64,000 bases of DNA from Beduinella massiliensis (GTDB lineage: Bacteria > Bacillota > Clostridia > Christensenellales > Aristaeellaceae): contig NZ_LT963430.1 of assembly GCF_900199405.1 (NCBI RefSeq), positions 2,387,605 to 2,451,604 on the forward strand, read 5' to 3'. The notes under the pieces are model-generated. The model searched no databases. It was given only the letters and a program-made list of their open reading frames with translations, and was not told where the DNA came from. Numbering within the stretch: the stretch's first letter is position 1; the number at the start of each line of letters is the position of its first letter. The translations under genes were made by a program, and so were the position numbers. Shown here piece by piece: positions 1 to 7,889 of this stretch.

Positions 1-1
1 C

Positions 2-571
2 ATGACCATCGTCCTCTCAGGTGTGGCGCTTTCCAGCATTCTGTCCGCTGGCATCGACCTCATGACCACGCTCTTTCCCGAATCGACGCTGGGGATGAGC
101 GGCTTCATGATCGGCGGCTTTTCCGGCGTCACCCCCGCGCGCCTCGGCGGCGCGGCGCTGTATCTGCTGCCTGCGCTGCTGCTGGCGTTCCTCGCAAGCG
201 GCGAGCTGGACGTGCTGCAGCTCGGGGACGAGGTCGCCGCAAGCCTCGGCATGCGCGTGCGGCGCACCCGCTTCTCCCTGCTCGCGCTCTCTTCCGTGCT
301 CGCCGGAGCCGCCGTCAGTTTTTCCGGGCTGCTCGGCTTCGTGGGGCTGATCGTACCGCACGCCGTTCGCCGCTTCACCGGCGGAGAGCACCGCGCGCTT
401 ATGCCTCTTTCCATCGTCTGCGGGGCGCTGTTCGTGCTCGTGTGCGACACGCTGGGGCGCACGCTCTTTCAGCCTTTCGAGCTGCCGGTAGGCATTCTCA
501 TGTCCTTCATCGGCGGACCTTTTTTCCTGCTTTTGCTGCTTCGCCAGAAAAGGGGGCGTACCCATGATTGA
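2..571 (+). CDS. FecCD-family ABC importer permease, 5' truncated by the window edge
   Basis: This is the C-terminal 189 residues of a FecCD/BtuC-type permease, which forms the membrane channel for importing iron-siderophore, haem or cobalamin-type substrates. Full-length members are about 330 residues, so the first 140 or so lie upstream; the ATG at base 2 is internal. The cytoplasmic coupling loop reads GDEVAASLGMRV, the family's contact site for the ATPase, and it is followed by hydrophobic segments including GLLGFVGLIVPHAVRR, a conserved family stretch. The 3' end overlaps the ATPase gene by 8 bases, so the two are translationally coupled. The substrate cannot be decided because the binding protein is outside the window. 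Confidence 0.93.
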   Translation: MTIVLSGVALSSILSAGIDLMTTLFPESTLGMSGFMIGGFSGVTPARLGGAALYLLPALLLAFLASGELDVLQLGDEVAASLGMRVRRTRFSLLALSSVLAGAAVSFSGLLGFVGLIVPHAVRRFTGGEHRALMPLSIVCGALFVLVCDTLGRTLFQPFELPVGILMSFIGGPFFLLLLLRQKRGRTHD

Positions 572-1307
572 CCTTCGGGGCGTCTCCTTTGCCTACGGCA
601 GCGCGCCCGTGCTGCGGGACATCTCGCTCCTCGCGCCCGACGGCGCGGTCACGGTGCTCCTGGGCCCCAACGGCAGCGGAAAATCCACGCTACTGCGCCT
701 GATGGCCCGCCTGCTGAGCGCGCAGGGCGAGGTTTTAATCGACCGACGCCCCGCCTCCGCCTATGCGCCGAAGGAGTTGGCGCGCACGCTCGCGTTTTTG
801 CCGCAAACCCGTGCGGTGCCCGCCATCAGCGTCGCCTCGCTCGTCGCACACGGGCGCTTTCCGTATCTTGGCTTCTCTCGTGTGCACACAAAGGCGGACG
901 ATGCCGCAGTCGAGCGCGCCCTTCAGCTCACCAGCCTTGAAGGCTGCGCGCAGCGTGACCTGCGCACGCTCTCCGGTGGCGAACGTCAAAAGGCTTACCT
1001 CGCCATGCTCATCGCGCAGGATGCCCAAAACTTGCTGCTCGACGAACCCACGACCTTTCTGGACATCGCCTATCAACTGGAGCTCATGCGGATCCTGCGC
1101 GCGCTGCGGGACGAGGGCCGATGTGTCGTCGTCGTGCTGCACGACATCGATCAGGCGCTCGCCCTTTGTGACCGGGCGGCGTTGCTGCACGGCGGGCGGC
1201 TGCTCTTCACCGGCGGCCCCGAGGAGGCTGCACTGCTGCCCGCCGTGGAAAGCGCCTTTGGCGTCCGTGTCCTGCGCCGCGAGGGCATCGCGTTTGAACG
1301 TGCGTAA
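564..1307 (+). CDS. ABC transporter ATP-binding protein, iron/cobalamin type
   Basis: A 247-residue ATPase that powers the FecCD permease encoded just upstream. Visible motifs are Walker A GPNGSGKST (residues 34-42), the signature LSGGERQ (about 136-142), Walker B NLLLDEPTTFLD and the H-loop VLHDIDQA. Length and motif spacing match FepC/FhuC/BtuD-type ATPases. The ATG lies within the end of the permease gene, with a G-rich ribosome binding site (AAAGGGGG) ahead of it. It is the last gene of its operon, and a hairpin terminator follows before the convergent phosphoesterase gene. The choice between siderophore, haem and cobalamin is not resolved by the sequence. Confidence 0.95.
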   Translation: MIDLRGVSFAYGSAPVLRDISLLAPDGAVTVLLGPNGSGKSTLLRLMARLLSAQGEVLIDRRPASAYAPKELARTLAFLPQTRAVPAISVASLVAHGRFPYLGFSRVHTKADDAAVERALQLTSLEGCAQRDLRTLSGGERQKAYLAMLIAQDAQNLLLDEPTTFLDIAYQLELMRILRALRDEGRCVVVVLHDIDQALALCDRAALLHGGRLLFTGGPEEAALLPAVESAFGVRVLRREGIAFERA

Positions 1308-1367
1308 AATTCAGAGCGGGGAGCATCCGCGCGGCCATACGCAATTTCTTGATTGAATCAAAAAAGA

Positions 1368-1399
1368 CGGTCCGTCGGCTCGCTTTGAGCCGCTGACCG
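1368..1399. terminator. Bidirectional hairpin terminator between convergent genes
   Basis: The arms CGGTC-n3-CGGCTC and GAGCCG-n2-GACCG form an interrupted 11-bp stem. There is an A-run on the left (from about 1359) and CCTTTTATC on the right, so it can end both the ABC importer operon and the minus-strand phosphoesterase transcript. Confidence 0.7.
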
Positions 1400-1423
1400 C
1401 CTTTTATCTATAAACCTTTCCCT

Positions 1424-2314
1424 TTATCTAAGCTCAATGCGTACGAGCTCCGGGATGTTGCAAAACCGCGGTGGGACGATGCGGTATCCTCCCTTTGTGT
1501 AAGTGCCGAGCCCGCGGGAAATAACCGTCGGGATGCCGTTTATCAGGTGTGCGCCGTCGAGGTACGGTGAAAACCACCCCAGGTGCGTCGAATAGAACCC
1601 GCCGTAAAAAGGGATACGCACCTGTCCGCCGTGCTCGTGCCCGCAGACCGCAAGGTCGATGTCCCAACGAGCCTCCGGGTCGTCGTCCAGCAGAAAGTTC
1701 GGCTGGTGCGCCAGCAGCAGCTTGAAGTCGTCCGTATCCTCAAAGCCCGCGAGGAACCTGTATCCCTCCGTCTGCCGGTACGCTTCCTCGTCCATCCCAT
1801 TCCTGTTGAATACGAAGTCGTACAGGCCGCCGATGCGCAGCTTCTGTCCCTTGACGACCACGTCCACGTAGCCGGCGTTCAGCGCAGCGGCTCCCGCCTG
1901 CTCGATTTCGTCAAGCAGCCCATAATCCTGTGACTGGGTCATGTACTTGGCGTCATGATTTCCGACCGTAAAGTAGACCGGCGCGATGCGGCTGAGTCTT
2001 TCCACCAGATTCGTCACGTAGTCGTGCGATTCGCTGTACCAGTTGAGCGCGTCGCCGGCGATCAAGATCACATCTGGCGCTTCCTTCGCCACGCGGCGAA
2101 GGAGCCGTGCATTTCCCTCCTGAAAGCTGTGCGCGTGCATGTCCGTCAGGAGCAGCAGGTCGATCGGCTCCTCGATTTTGGGCGACTCACAGCCGTACAC
2201 CGTCACCACGATCGCGTTCGCAGAAAGGTAAACGGAGACGAGAATGAACAAAATGCCCGCCACGAACAGCGCAAGCAATACGAACAGAACGCGCCTGAAT
2301 CTTCTTTTCTTCAT
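1424..2314 (-). CDS. Membrane-anchored calcineurin-like metallophosphoesterase
   Basis: A 296-residue protein with an N-terminal hydrophobic anchor (about residues 9-30) and a binuclear-metal phosphoesterase domain facing outward. The motif series is present: TDMHAH (first D and H ligands), AGDALN, GNHD and GHEHGGQVRIP. This matches the YkuE/YaeI branch, whose members hydrolyse phosphodiesters or phospholipid headgroups; the substrate here is not known. The start ATG overlaps the stop of the upstream lipoprotein gene (ATGA), so the two are coupled. Both act at the cell surface by prediction. Confidence 0.88.
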   Translation of the reverse strand: MKKRRFRRVLFVLLALFVAGILFILVSVYLSANAIVVTVYGCESPKIEEPIDLLLLTDMHAHSFQEGNARLLRRVAKEAPDVILIAGDALNWYSESHDYVTNLVERLSRIAPVYFTVGNHDAKYMTQSQDYGLLDEIEQAGAAALNAGYVDVVVKGQKLRIGGLYDFVFNRNGMDEEAYRQTEGYRFLAGFEDTDDFKLLLAHQPNFLLDDDPEARWDIDLAVCGHEHGGQVRIPFYGGFYSTHLGWFSPYLDGAHLINGIPTVISRGLGTYTKGGYRIVPPRFCNIPELVRIELR

Positions 2315-3498
2315 ACTTTACCCTGTGCTTTCGTGTTCAGCGCCGTACTGAGCCGAATGCTCTGCACAGCTTTTGTATCTGCGGCAACGGTTATCTGCAC
2401 GATAATCGCTTCTTCCACCGTATAGAGCCTGATTCCTTCAAAGTCTTCTTCTGTATAGGCATAGCCCGACAAGACCTCCAACAGGGCGCTTTCCTCCATA
2501 CCCACGCTCACGCTCTCCGGCAGCTCCAGCGAGGCCGCATTCGCCTTTTCACCGGCAGAGATGGAAAGCACGAAACAATCCAGCAGGTTCGCCGCTTTTT
2601 CCTCCAAATTGCACGCAAGCACGTTTAGGTACAGTCCGCCGCTTTCCAGAGAAATCTGCACGCTGCCTTGACCCGGCACGACGACCGCCTCGTCCGGCCT
2701 GCGCGATTCCACGGCGTCCAGTATCCAGCCCGCCTCCATGAAGGCGTACACGGGCGCGGGCATTTGAAAGAGCTCCCCCTCCAGCGCGAAGCTTCCGTCC
2801 GTCAGGCTTGCGCCCATGGCGTCGGGCGCGCTGTAAGCGAGCGCGCGCTGCGTATGCTCAAAGAGCTGCGTCGCAGGCGCCTCCTGTCCCGAAGCTTCAA
2901 AGTTGTAAAGCTCAACGCGGGACAGCTTCCCGCTCGCTTGATCGATCCCCAGATACGCCGCCTTCGTCAATCCGTATTCATAGCAAAGCTCGGTCATGCC
3001 GTCCTGCTCGTACACATTGACGGGTGCACCATAGGCGCTTTCAACTTCCCCGCGCCCAGCCTCGCCGAGCGCGATTCCCTTGGGCAGCGTCACCTGGATG
3101 TCCTCCGTCCGCTTCTCGACCACGAGCCCCGCGACGGAGCAGCGCTGTGTCGGCTGCGTATCCATTCCTGTGTTCATGAAAAAGGCCTCCGCCTGAAATC
3201 CCTGCGCCTCCATAGCGAACGCACGGCTGATTTCGCCCGGCGCGAGCTCGCCAGTAACTTCTCCCGCCGAGAAGCCCAGCGCCAAGAGTGCCTCGTAATC
3301 CATGGGCAGCGCGATTTCCCGACCGTCCAGGTCGATTAGAAAATCGTACAGCTCCGGCTGCCGCGCTCCGTTCTGCGCTGAAGGAGCCGCTGTCGGCGCG
3401 CGATGCCCGTCGTTCTCCGGCTGAGGAATTGGCGTCACGCGCCTGCACCCCGTCAGCGTCAGCAGCAGGCAAAGACAGATTGTCAGTTTCTTTTGCAT
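2311..3498 (-). CDS. Predicted lipoprotein of unknown function
   Basis: A 395-residue protein that starts at MQKK, where an AAAGGAACAGGGT ribosome binding site sits in front; an upstream in-frame start lacks one. A short signal peptide ends in the lipobox LTGC (Cys about 18), followed by a Pro/Ala-rich linker (about 20-50), so the mature protein should be lipid-anchored outside the membrane. I do not recognise the rest. It is acidic, without obvious catalytic motifs or repeats. It sits between the WYL regulator (16-base gap) and the phosphoesterase (4-base overlap), so it is probably co-transcribed with both. Confidence 0.75.
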   Translation of the reverse strand: MQKKLTICLCLLLTLTGCRRVTPIPQPENDGHRAPTAAPSAQNGARQPELYDFLIDLDGREIALPMDYEALLALGFSAGEVTGELAPGEISRAFAMEAQGFQAEAFFMNTGMDTQPTQRCSVAGLVVEKRTEDIQVTLPKGIALGEAGRGEVESAYGAPVNVYEQDGMTELCYEYGLTKAAYLGIDQASGKLSRVELYNFEASGQEAPATQLFEHTQRALAYSAPDAMGASLTDGSFALEGELFQMPAPVYAFMEAGWILDAVESRRPDEAVVVPGQGSVQISLESGGLYLNVLACNLEEKAANLLDCFVLSISAGEKANAASLELPESVSVGMEESALLEVLSGYAYTEEDFEGIRLYTVEEAIIVQITVAADTKAVQSIRLSTALNTKAQGKV

Positions 3499-3514
3499 AC
3501 CCTGTTCCTTTCTC

Positions 3515-4429
3515 TCATGGAGCACCCTTTCGCTCTTCGCGCGCGCAGAGGCCGCGGGCCTGCCGTGCGATCTCCCCGCGGAGGCTACAGGGCTTCAACA
3601 CCTCCAGCGCGTCGCCGAAGCTCAAAGCCCATCTCAGCATCTCCGTTTCGCTCGTAAATCCCACAGACAGGAGCAGTCGCCCGTCTTCCGTCCGCGCAAA
3701 GCTCTGCGGGCCGTATTCCTCGATCAGGCGATAGCGCATGCGCTCTTCAAACAGACCCGAAAACTGAACGGCGCCGGTAAAGTATTGATCCGGATCGACA
3801 TCCTCTGCGCGCACATCACGCGGCGAGAACGGCTCGTCCAGCAGCCTGCAATCCCAAAGCCGCGTAAGTTTAAAAAGGCGAAAGTCCTCGCGCTGCCTGC
3901 AATAGCCGTACACATACCAATCCGTCCACTTGAAGAGCAGAAAATACGGCTCTACGCAGCGCTCGCTTTCGCCCTTCTCAGCATAATAGGTAAAACGGAT
4001 CAGCCGTCTTTCGCGAATCGCCCGCCGGATACGGTCGATCTTTTCCGTGAGCGAACCTCGATAATGCGATGCGAGGTCGATCAGCACGCCGTCCGTCGCG
4101 GCGATTCGTCCGCTGCCCTGCAACTTGTCCCGCAGGGCGCTCTCGCGCGGCGCTGAAGACACGCTGTCGATGCCCCGCACACCTGCGAGGATCGCTTCCA
4201 GCTCCTCGCGCGTCAGCAACGCCGCATCGACCCGATACCCCGCCGCGATGGAGATTCCCCCGCCGCTTCCCTGCTCCGTCACGATCGGGATGCCCGCGCG
4301 GCACAGGGCTTCCACGTCGCGGCTGATCGTGCGGCGCGAAACCTCAAATTTTCGCGCCAGCTGCGGCGCAGTCGTCTTTCCCTCCCGCAATACCGTCATC
4401 GCGATCCCCAACAGCCGATCCGTCTTCAC
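3515..4429 (-). CDS. WYL-domain transcriptional regulator with HTH_11
   Basis: A 304-residue regulator of the YafY/DeoR-like type. The N-terminal winged helix reads APQLARKFEVSRRTISRDVEAL (helix-turn-helix about residues 20-42). It is followed by the central WYL module (about 135-215, with RLIRFTYYAEKGES and PYFLLFKWTDWYVYGYC) and a C-terminal WCX extension. WYL domains bind ligands or nucleic acid and control DNA binding. The start is a GTG at 4429 because GGGAGGAAC lies 2 bases upstream of it; a longer open frame to 4621 has no such site. The likely targets are its own operon with the lipoprotein and phosphoesterase. Confidence 0.87.
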   Translation of the reverse strand: MKTDRLLGIAMTVLREGKTTAPQLARKFEVSRRTISRDVEALCRAGIPIVTEQGSGGGISIAAGYRVDAALLTREELEAILAGVRGIDSVSSAPRESALRDKLQGSGRIAATDGVLIDLASHYRGSLTEKIDRIRRAIRERRLIRFTYYAEKGESERCVEPYFLLFKWTDWYVYGYCRQREDFRLFKLTRLWDCRLLDEPFSPRDVRAEDVDPDQYFTGAVQFSGLFEERMRYRLIEEYGPQSFARTEDGRLLLSVGFTSETEMLRWALSFGDALEVLKPCSLRGEIARQARGLCAREERKGAP

Positions 4430-4463
4430 GCGTTCCTCCCAGTTACCTTTGTCATTACGATCT

Positions 4464-4492
4464 ATTTTAGCACACGCATGCAAGAATGAAAA
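4464..4492 (-). promoter_or_regulatory. Candidate promoter of the WYL regulator gene
   Basis: On the minus strand TTTTCA (-35) and TAAAAT (-10) are separated by 17 bases. The predicted transcript starts about 30 bases upstream of the GTG start. Confidence 0.45.
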
Positions 4493-4529
4493 TTCCAATC
4501 CGTCTAAAAGACACGGTATGAATGTACGT

Positions 4530-5006
4530 TCAGGCGCGGGCCTCGACGTGCAGGAAGCGCCTGTTTTGCTGACGGTAGTTGGAGAGCGGGCGCCACCATG
4601 CGTCCAACGTGTGCGCCGCAACGTAAATCTCTCCCGCCTCCAGTCCGACGATGAGCGCGGTATGCGTGTAGGGCGTTCCCCTGAATCCCAACTGCACCAC
4701 GTCGCCCATTTCGACCTCCGCGCTCTTTACCTCGCGAGCAAACGGACCCGATCCCCGGTTGCTCACAAGAAAGCTGTAAAGGTAGGACACGCCCGTCCAG
4801 GAGGCGGTACGTCGGTTGCCATCGATGTAATACCAGCCATAGGTCGGCGTATAGTTCATGACGCTGCACCCCGCGAACAGACACTGGGAGACAAAGTTGC
4901 TGCAATCTCCGCCCAGTCCCTGAAAATCCAGAAAATCGGGATTGCGCGAAAACGCCCAACGCTTCGCATACGCGACCGCTTTCCCGCGGTCATAGACCGT
5001 CCCCAT
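4530..5006 (-). CDS. Amidase_6-type putative amidase domain protein
   Basis: A 158-residue protein made almost entirely of the putative amidase domain common in spore-forming Firmicutes. The nucleophile region reads GGDCSNFVSQCL (Cys about 34) and the histidine lies in YTHTALIVG (about 117-119), an NlpC/P60-like Cys-His arrangement. No signal peptide is visible, although larger relatives are often exported. The start ATG has GGGAGGGATGACG just before it. It stands alone: downstream lies the WYL regulator's promoter and upstream the terminator of the GGGtGRT gene. The substrate, possibly a peptide amide bond in the cell wall or spore coat, is inferred. Confidence 0.82.
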   Translation of the reverse strand: MGTVYDRGKAVAYAKRWAFSRNPDFLDFQGLGGDCSNFVSQCLFAGCSVMNYTPTYGWYYIDGNRRTASWTGVSYLYSFLVSNRGSGPFAREVKSAEVEMGDVVQLGFRGTPYTHTALIVGLEAGEIYVAAHTLDAWWRPLSNYRQQNRRFLHVEARA

Positions 5007-5083
5007 TCGTCATCCCTCCCCTGCCAGCGTATGCATGCGCCAGTGGCCTGTGACAGTGGCTTTGTATCTGCAGAAGAAGACGA

Positions 5084-5116
5084 AAAGAGCTCTCCGGGTC
5101 GCCCGGAGAGCTCTTT
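5084..5116. terminator. Strong hairpin terminator after the GGGtGRT gene
   Basis: A perfect 15-bp stem with arms AAAGAGCTCTCCGGG and CCCGGAGAGCTCTTT and a 3-base loop, directly downstream of the stop codon on the minus strand. A/T runs flank both sides. Confidence 0.85.
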
Positions 5117-5127
5117 AAACGAACGGA

Positions 5128-6144
5128 TTACTTGGAAGCTTCCTCAACCGCCACGGCCACAGCCACGGTCGCACCGACCATGGGGTTATTGCCCATGCCG
5201 ATCAGGCCCATCATTTCCACGTGCGCCGGGACGGACGAGCTGCCCGCAAACTGCGCGTCGGAGTGCATGCGGCCCATGGTGTCGGTCATGCCGTAAGAAG
5301 CGGGGCCGGCGGCCATGTTGTCCGGGTGCAGCGTGCGGCCCGTGCCGCCGCCGGAAGCCACGGAGAAGTACTGCTTGCCGGCTTCCCAGCATTCCTTCTT
5401 ATAGGTGCCGGCAACCGGGTGCTGGAAGCGGGTGGGATTGGTGGAGTTGCCGGTGATGGAAACGTCCACGCCCTCGTGCCACATGATGGCCACACCCTCG
5501 CGCACGTCGTCCGCGCCGTAGCAGCGAACCTTGGCGCGCTCGCCGCTGGAATACGCCGTCTCGCCCACGATGCTGAGCGCATGGTCTTCCTTTACGTCGG
5601 CGGAGAGGTAGTCATACTTGGTCTGCACGTAGGTAAAGCCGTTGATACGGGAGTTGATCATGGCGGCATCCTTGCCCAGGCCGTTCAGGATGACGCGCAG
5701 CGGGTTCTTGCGCACCTTGTTGGCGTTGCGGGCGATGCCGATGGCTCCCTCTGCTGCGGCGAAGGACTCGTGGCCCGCGAGGAACGCAAAACACTCGGTC
5801 TTTTCATCCAGCAGCATCGCGCCCAGGTTGCCATGACCCAGACCCACCTGGCGCTGATCCGCGACCGAGCCGGGGATGCAGAAAGCCTGCAGGCCTTCGC
5901 CGATGCACTTGGCGGCTTCGGCAGCGGTCTTGACGCCCTTCTTCAGCGCGATGGCCGCGCCCAGTTCGTACGCCCACTTGGCGTTTTCAAAGGCGATAGG
6001 CTGAATGCCCTCCACGATCTTGTAGGCGTCCACGCCCTTGGCGTTGTTGAAAGCCTTCAGCTCATCAAAATCCTTGAAGCCGTACTTCTCGAGGACAGGC
6101 TGGAGCTGGGGCATGCGACGTTCATAACCTTCAAACAGAGCCAT
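5128..6144 (-). CDS. GGGtGRT protein
   Basis: A 338-residue protein named for its conserved motif, seen here as SGGGTGRTLHPDN near residue 280, followed by an Ala/Gly/Met-rich C-terminus (MGRMHSDAQFAG, GMGNNPMVGATVAVAVAVE). The family is widespread in anaerobic Firmicutes and its biochemical function is not established. The start is MALFEGYERR, with AGGAGG ahead of it at the usual distance; an upstream in-frame codon has no such site. It lies 17 bases downstream of the NifU-like gene and ends in a strong terminator, so the two form a two-gene operon. A role in iron-sulfur chemistry is inferred from that pairing only. Confidence 0.9.
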   Translation of the reverse strand: MALFEGYERRMPQLQPVLEKYGFKDFDELKAFNNAKGVDAYKIVEGIQPIAFENAKWAYELGAAIALKKGVKTAAEAAKCIGEGLQAFCIPGSVADQRQVGLGHGNLGAMLLDEKTECFAFLAGHESFAAAEGAIGIARNANKVRKNPLRVILNGLGKDAAMINSRINGFTYVQTKYDYLSADVKEDHALSIVGETAYSSGERAKVRCYGADDVREGVAIMWHEGVDVSITGNSTNPTRFQHPVAGTYKKECWEAGKQYFSVASGGGTGRTLHPDNMAAGPASYGMTDTMGRMHSDAQFAGSSSVPAHVEMMGLIGMGNNPMVGATVAVAVAVEEASK

Positions 6145-6161
6145 TTCCTGCACACCTCCTA

Positions 6162-6863
6162 TTACTGCTTGCGCGGGTCGATCCACTTGACCGCGCCGTC
6201 TTCAGCCTTGAACCGGCCGTAGGTGCCGATGTTCTTTTCGTAGGCCTCGTTCGGGGACATGCCCTTCTTGATGGCGTCCATCATCTTGCCAAGGGACAGG
6301 AACTGATAGCCGCAGACCTGATCGTCCTTGTCGATGGCGAGCTTGAGCACGTAGCCTTCAGCCATCTCGAGATAGCGGGTGCCCTTGAGCTTGGTGCCGT
6401 ACATGGTGCCCACCTGCGAACGAAGGCCCTTGCCCAGGTCTTCCAGGCCCGCGCCGATGACCAGGCCGTCGTCGGAGAAGGCGGACTGAGTGCGGCCATA
6501 GACGATCTGCAGGAACAGCTCGCGCATGGCGGTATTGATGGCGTCGCACACCAGGTCGGTATTCATCGCCTCCAGGATCGTCTTGCCGGGCAGGATTTCG
6601 CTGGCCATCGCGGCGGAGTGCGTCATGCCCGAGCAGCCGATAGTCTCCACCAGCGCCTCTTCGATGACGCCCTGTTTCACGTTCAGCGTCAGCTTGCACG
6701 CGCCCTGCTGAGGAGCGCACCAGCCGATACCGTGCGTAAGGCCGGAAATGTCCTTGATCTCCTTCGCCTGCACCCACTTGCCCTCTTCGGGAATGGGCGC
6801 CGGGCCGTGGTTCGGCCCCTTGGCGATACAGACCATTTCTTCAACTTCCTTGGAGTATTGCAT
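6162..6863 (-). CDS. NifU/IscU-like iron-sulfur cluster assembly scaffold protein
   Basis: A 233-residue relative of the NifU N-terminal/IscU scaffold fold. Candidate cluster ligands are Cys in GWCAPQQGACKL (about residues 48-56), Cys in ETIGCSGMTHSA and Cys in TDLVCDAI, the three-cysteine spacing expected for a scaffold. It is longer than IscU (about 130), with a C-terminal region ending in FKAEDGAVKWIDPRK that I do not recognise elsewhere. The start MQYSKEVE has AGGAGG 9 bases upstream. It is the first gene of the operon with the GGGtGRT protein, which suggests a dedicated client or partner. Confidence 0.88.
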   Translation of the reverse strand: MQYSKEVEEMVCIAKGPNHGPAPIPEEGKWVQAKEIKDISGLTHGIGWCAPQQGACKLTLNVKQGVIEEALVETIGCSGMTHSAAMASEILPGKTILEAMNTDLVCDAINTAMRELFLQIVYGRTQSAFSDDGLVIGAGLEDLGKGLRSQVGTMYGTKLKGTRYLEMAEGYVLKLAIDKDDQVCGYQFLSLGKMMDAIKKGMSPNEAYEKNIGTYGRFKAEDGAVKWIDPRKQ

Positions 6864-6922
6864 TGAATTGATTCCTCCTATCTTAAGATAGTCGCAGCAC
6901 AAGGCTTGGCATTATCCAATTA

Positions 6923-6951
6923 ATTATATCATGTTTTTTCCGGAATGAATA
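6923..6951 (-). promoter_or_regulatory. Candidate promoter of the scaffold/GGGtGRT operon
   Basis: A consensus TATAAT -10 with TATTCA, a weak -35, 17 bases upstream on the minus strand. The leader to the ATG is about 55 bases. Confidence 0.45.
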
Positions 6952-7065
6952 GGGGATTTCCCGGGATACGCGCGATTTTTGTCGCGCGCCGAAAAGACCG
7001 CCTGCCCCGCGCCGCAGCACCGTACGCGAAAGCATTGATAAAAATGCGATTTTTCCCACCCGCGC

Positions 7066-7093
7066 TTGCCTTTGGCTGAGGCTGTGCTATACT
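7066..7093 (+). promoter_or_regulatory. Promoter of the XRE/S24-like regulator and PPK2 genes
   Basis: TTGCCT (-35) and TATACT (-10) are separated by 16 bases, and TGC directly before the -10 makes it an extended -10 element. The start codon with its AGGAGG site is about 39 bases downstream. Confidence 0.7.
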
Positions 7094-7131
7094 AAAGATC
7101 GTTGATATTTGTTTTATAGGAGGAAACCGTC

Positions 7132-7866
7132 ATGAGCCGCCTGGGAGATCTCATCCTGCTCGAACGCACCCGGCAAAAGATGACCCCGAAGCAGGTCGCG
7201 CGCAAGTGCGGCATTTCGGAAAAATATCTGCTCGAAGTGGAGAGCGGCAAACGCATTATTCAGGACGATCAGGCGCGCCGCATCCTGCGCACCATCGGTC
7301 TGCGCGAGCAGACGGAGGCCGATTTTTCTCTGGACGAAATTGCCGCGACCGTGGACCTTGAAATGCTGAAGTCACAGGAAAAAGCGCCCGCTCCCGCGCG
7401 CTCCGCGCCGGCGCCCGCAGCCGTGAAGGTAGCCTCCGCGCAGGAGGAATCGTCCGCAGCCGCGAGCGGCATTTGGCTCGACGCCCTCACCGGCGTGCTC
7501 AAGGCCGTTCCCGTCATGAATGCCGCCTGGCAAAGCGTAGACCGCAGGCTGCTGCCGATTCAAAACGGCCGCATTGAAGGCGGGAACCCGGAAAAGGTGC
7601 TCTACTTCCTTTCCCCGGACGATTCGATGCGGGGCTTTCGCGTGCTGGCGGGCGACCTCGTGCTGATCGTACCCGCGCAAAGCCCGATCGACGAAGCGAT
7701 CATGCTGGTCGAATATCAAAACCATCGTGCGCTGCGCAAGGTGAAGAAACTGGACGCTACGCGCGTGCTGCTGCAAAGCTACGGACGGGAGTACAGCGCC
7801 GACACGCTGGACGCGTCCGACGTGAACTTCATCGGACGCGCCGTGCGCCTGGAAGCGAGCCTGTAA
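7132..7866 (+). CDS. XRE-family regulator with a C-terminal S24/LexA-like domain
   Basis: A 244-residue protein. Residues about 5-60 form a Cro/CI-type helix-turn-helix (TPKQVARKCGISEKYLLEVESGKR). An Ala/Pro-rich linker follows (about 83-112), then a C-terminal domain that resembles peptidase S24. DDSMRGFRVLAGDLVLI aligns by eye with the LexA/CI serine segment (DSM plus GD), and RKVKK could supply the lysine of the Ser-Lys dyad. No clear Ala-Gly cleavage bond stands out, so self-cleavage is uncertain and the domain may serve only in dimerisation. It shares a promoter with the polyphosphate kinase gene, whose start is 24 bases downstream. Confidence 0.82.
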   Translation: MSRLGDLILLERTRQKMTPKQVARKCGISEKYLLEVESGKRIIQDDQARRILRTIGLREQTEADFSLDEIAATVDLEMLKSQEKAPAPARSAPAPAAVKVASAQEESSAAASGIWLDALTGVLKAVPVMNAAWQSVDRRLLPIQNGRIEGGNPEKVLYFLSPDDSMRGFRVLAGDLVLIVPAQSPIDEAIMLVEYQNHRALRKVKKLDATRVLLQSYGREYSADTLDASDVNFIGRAVRLEASL

Positions 7867-7889
7867 TCTTTCATGGAGGAGGGGTTTTC

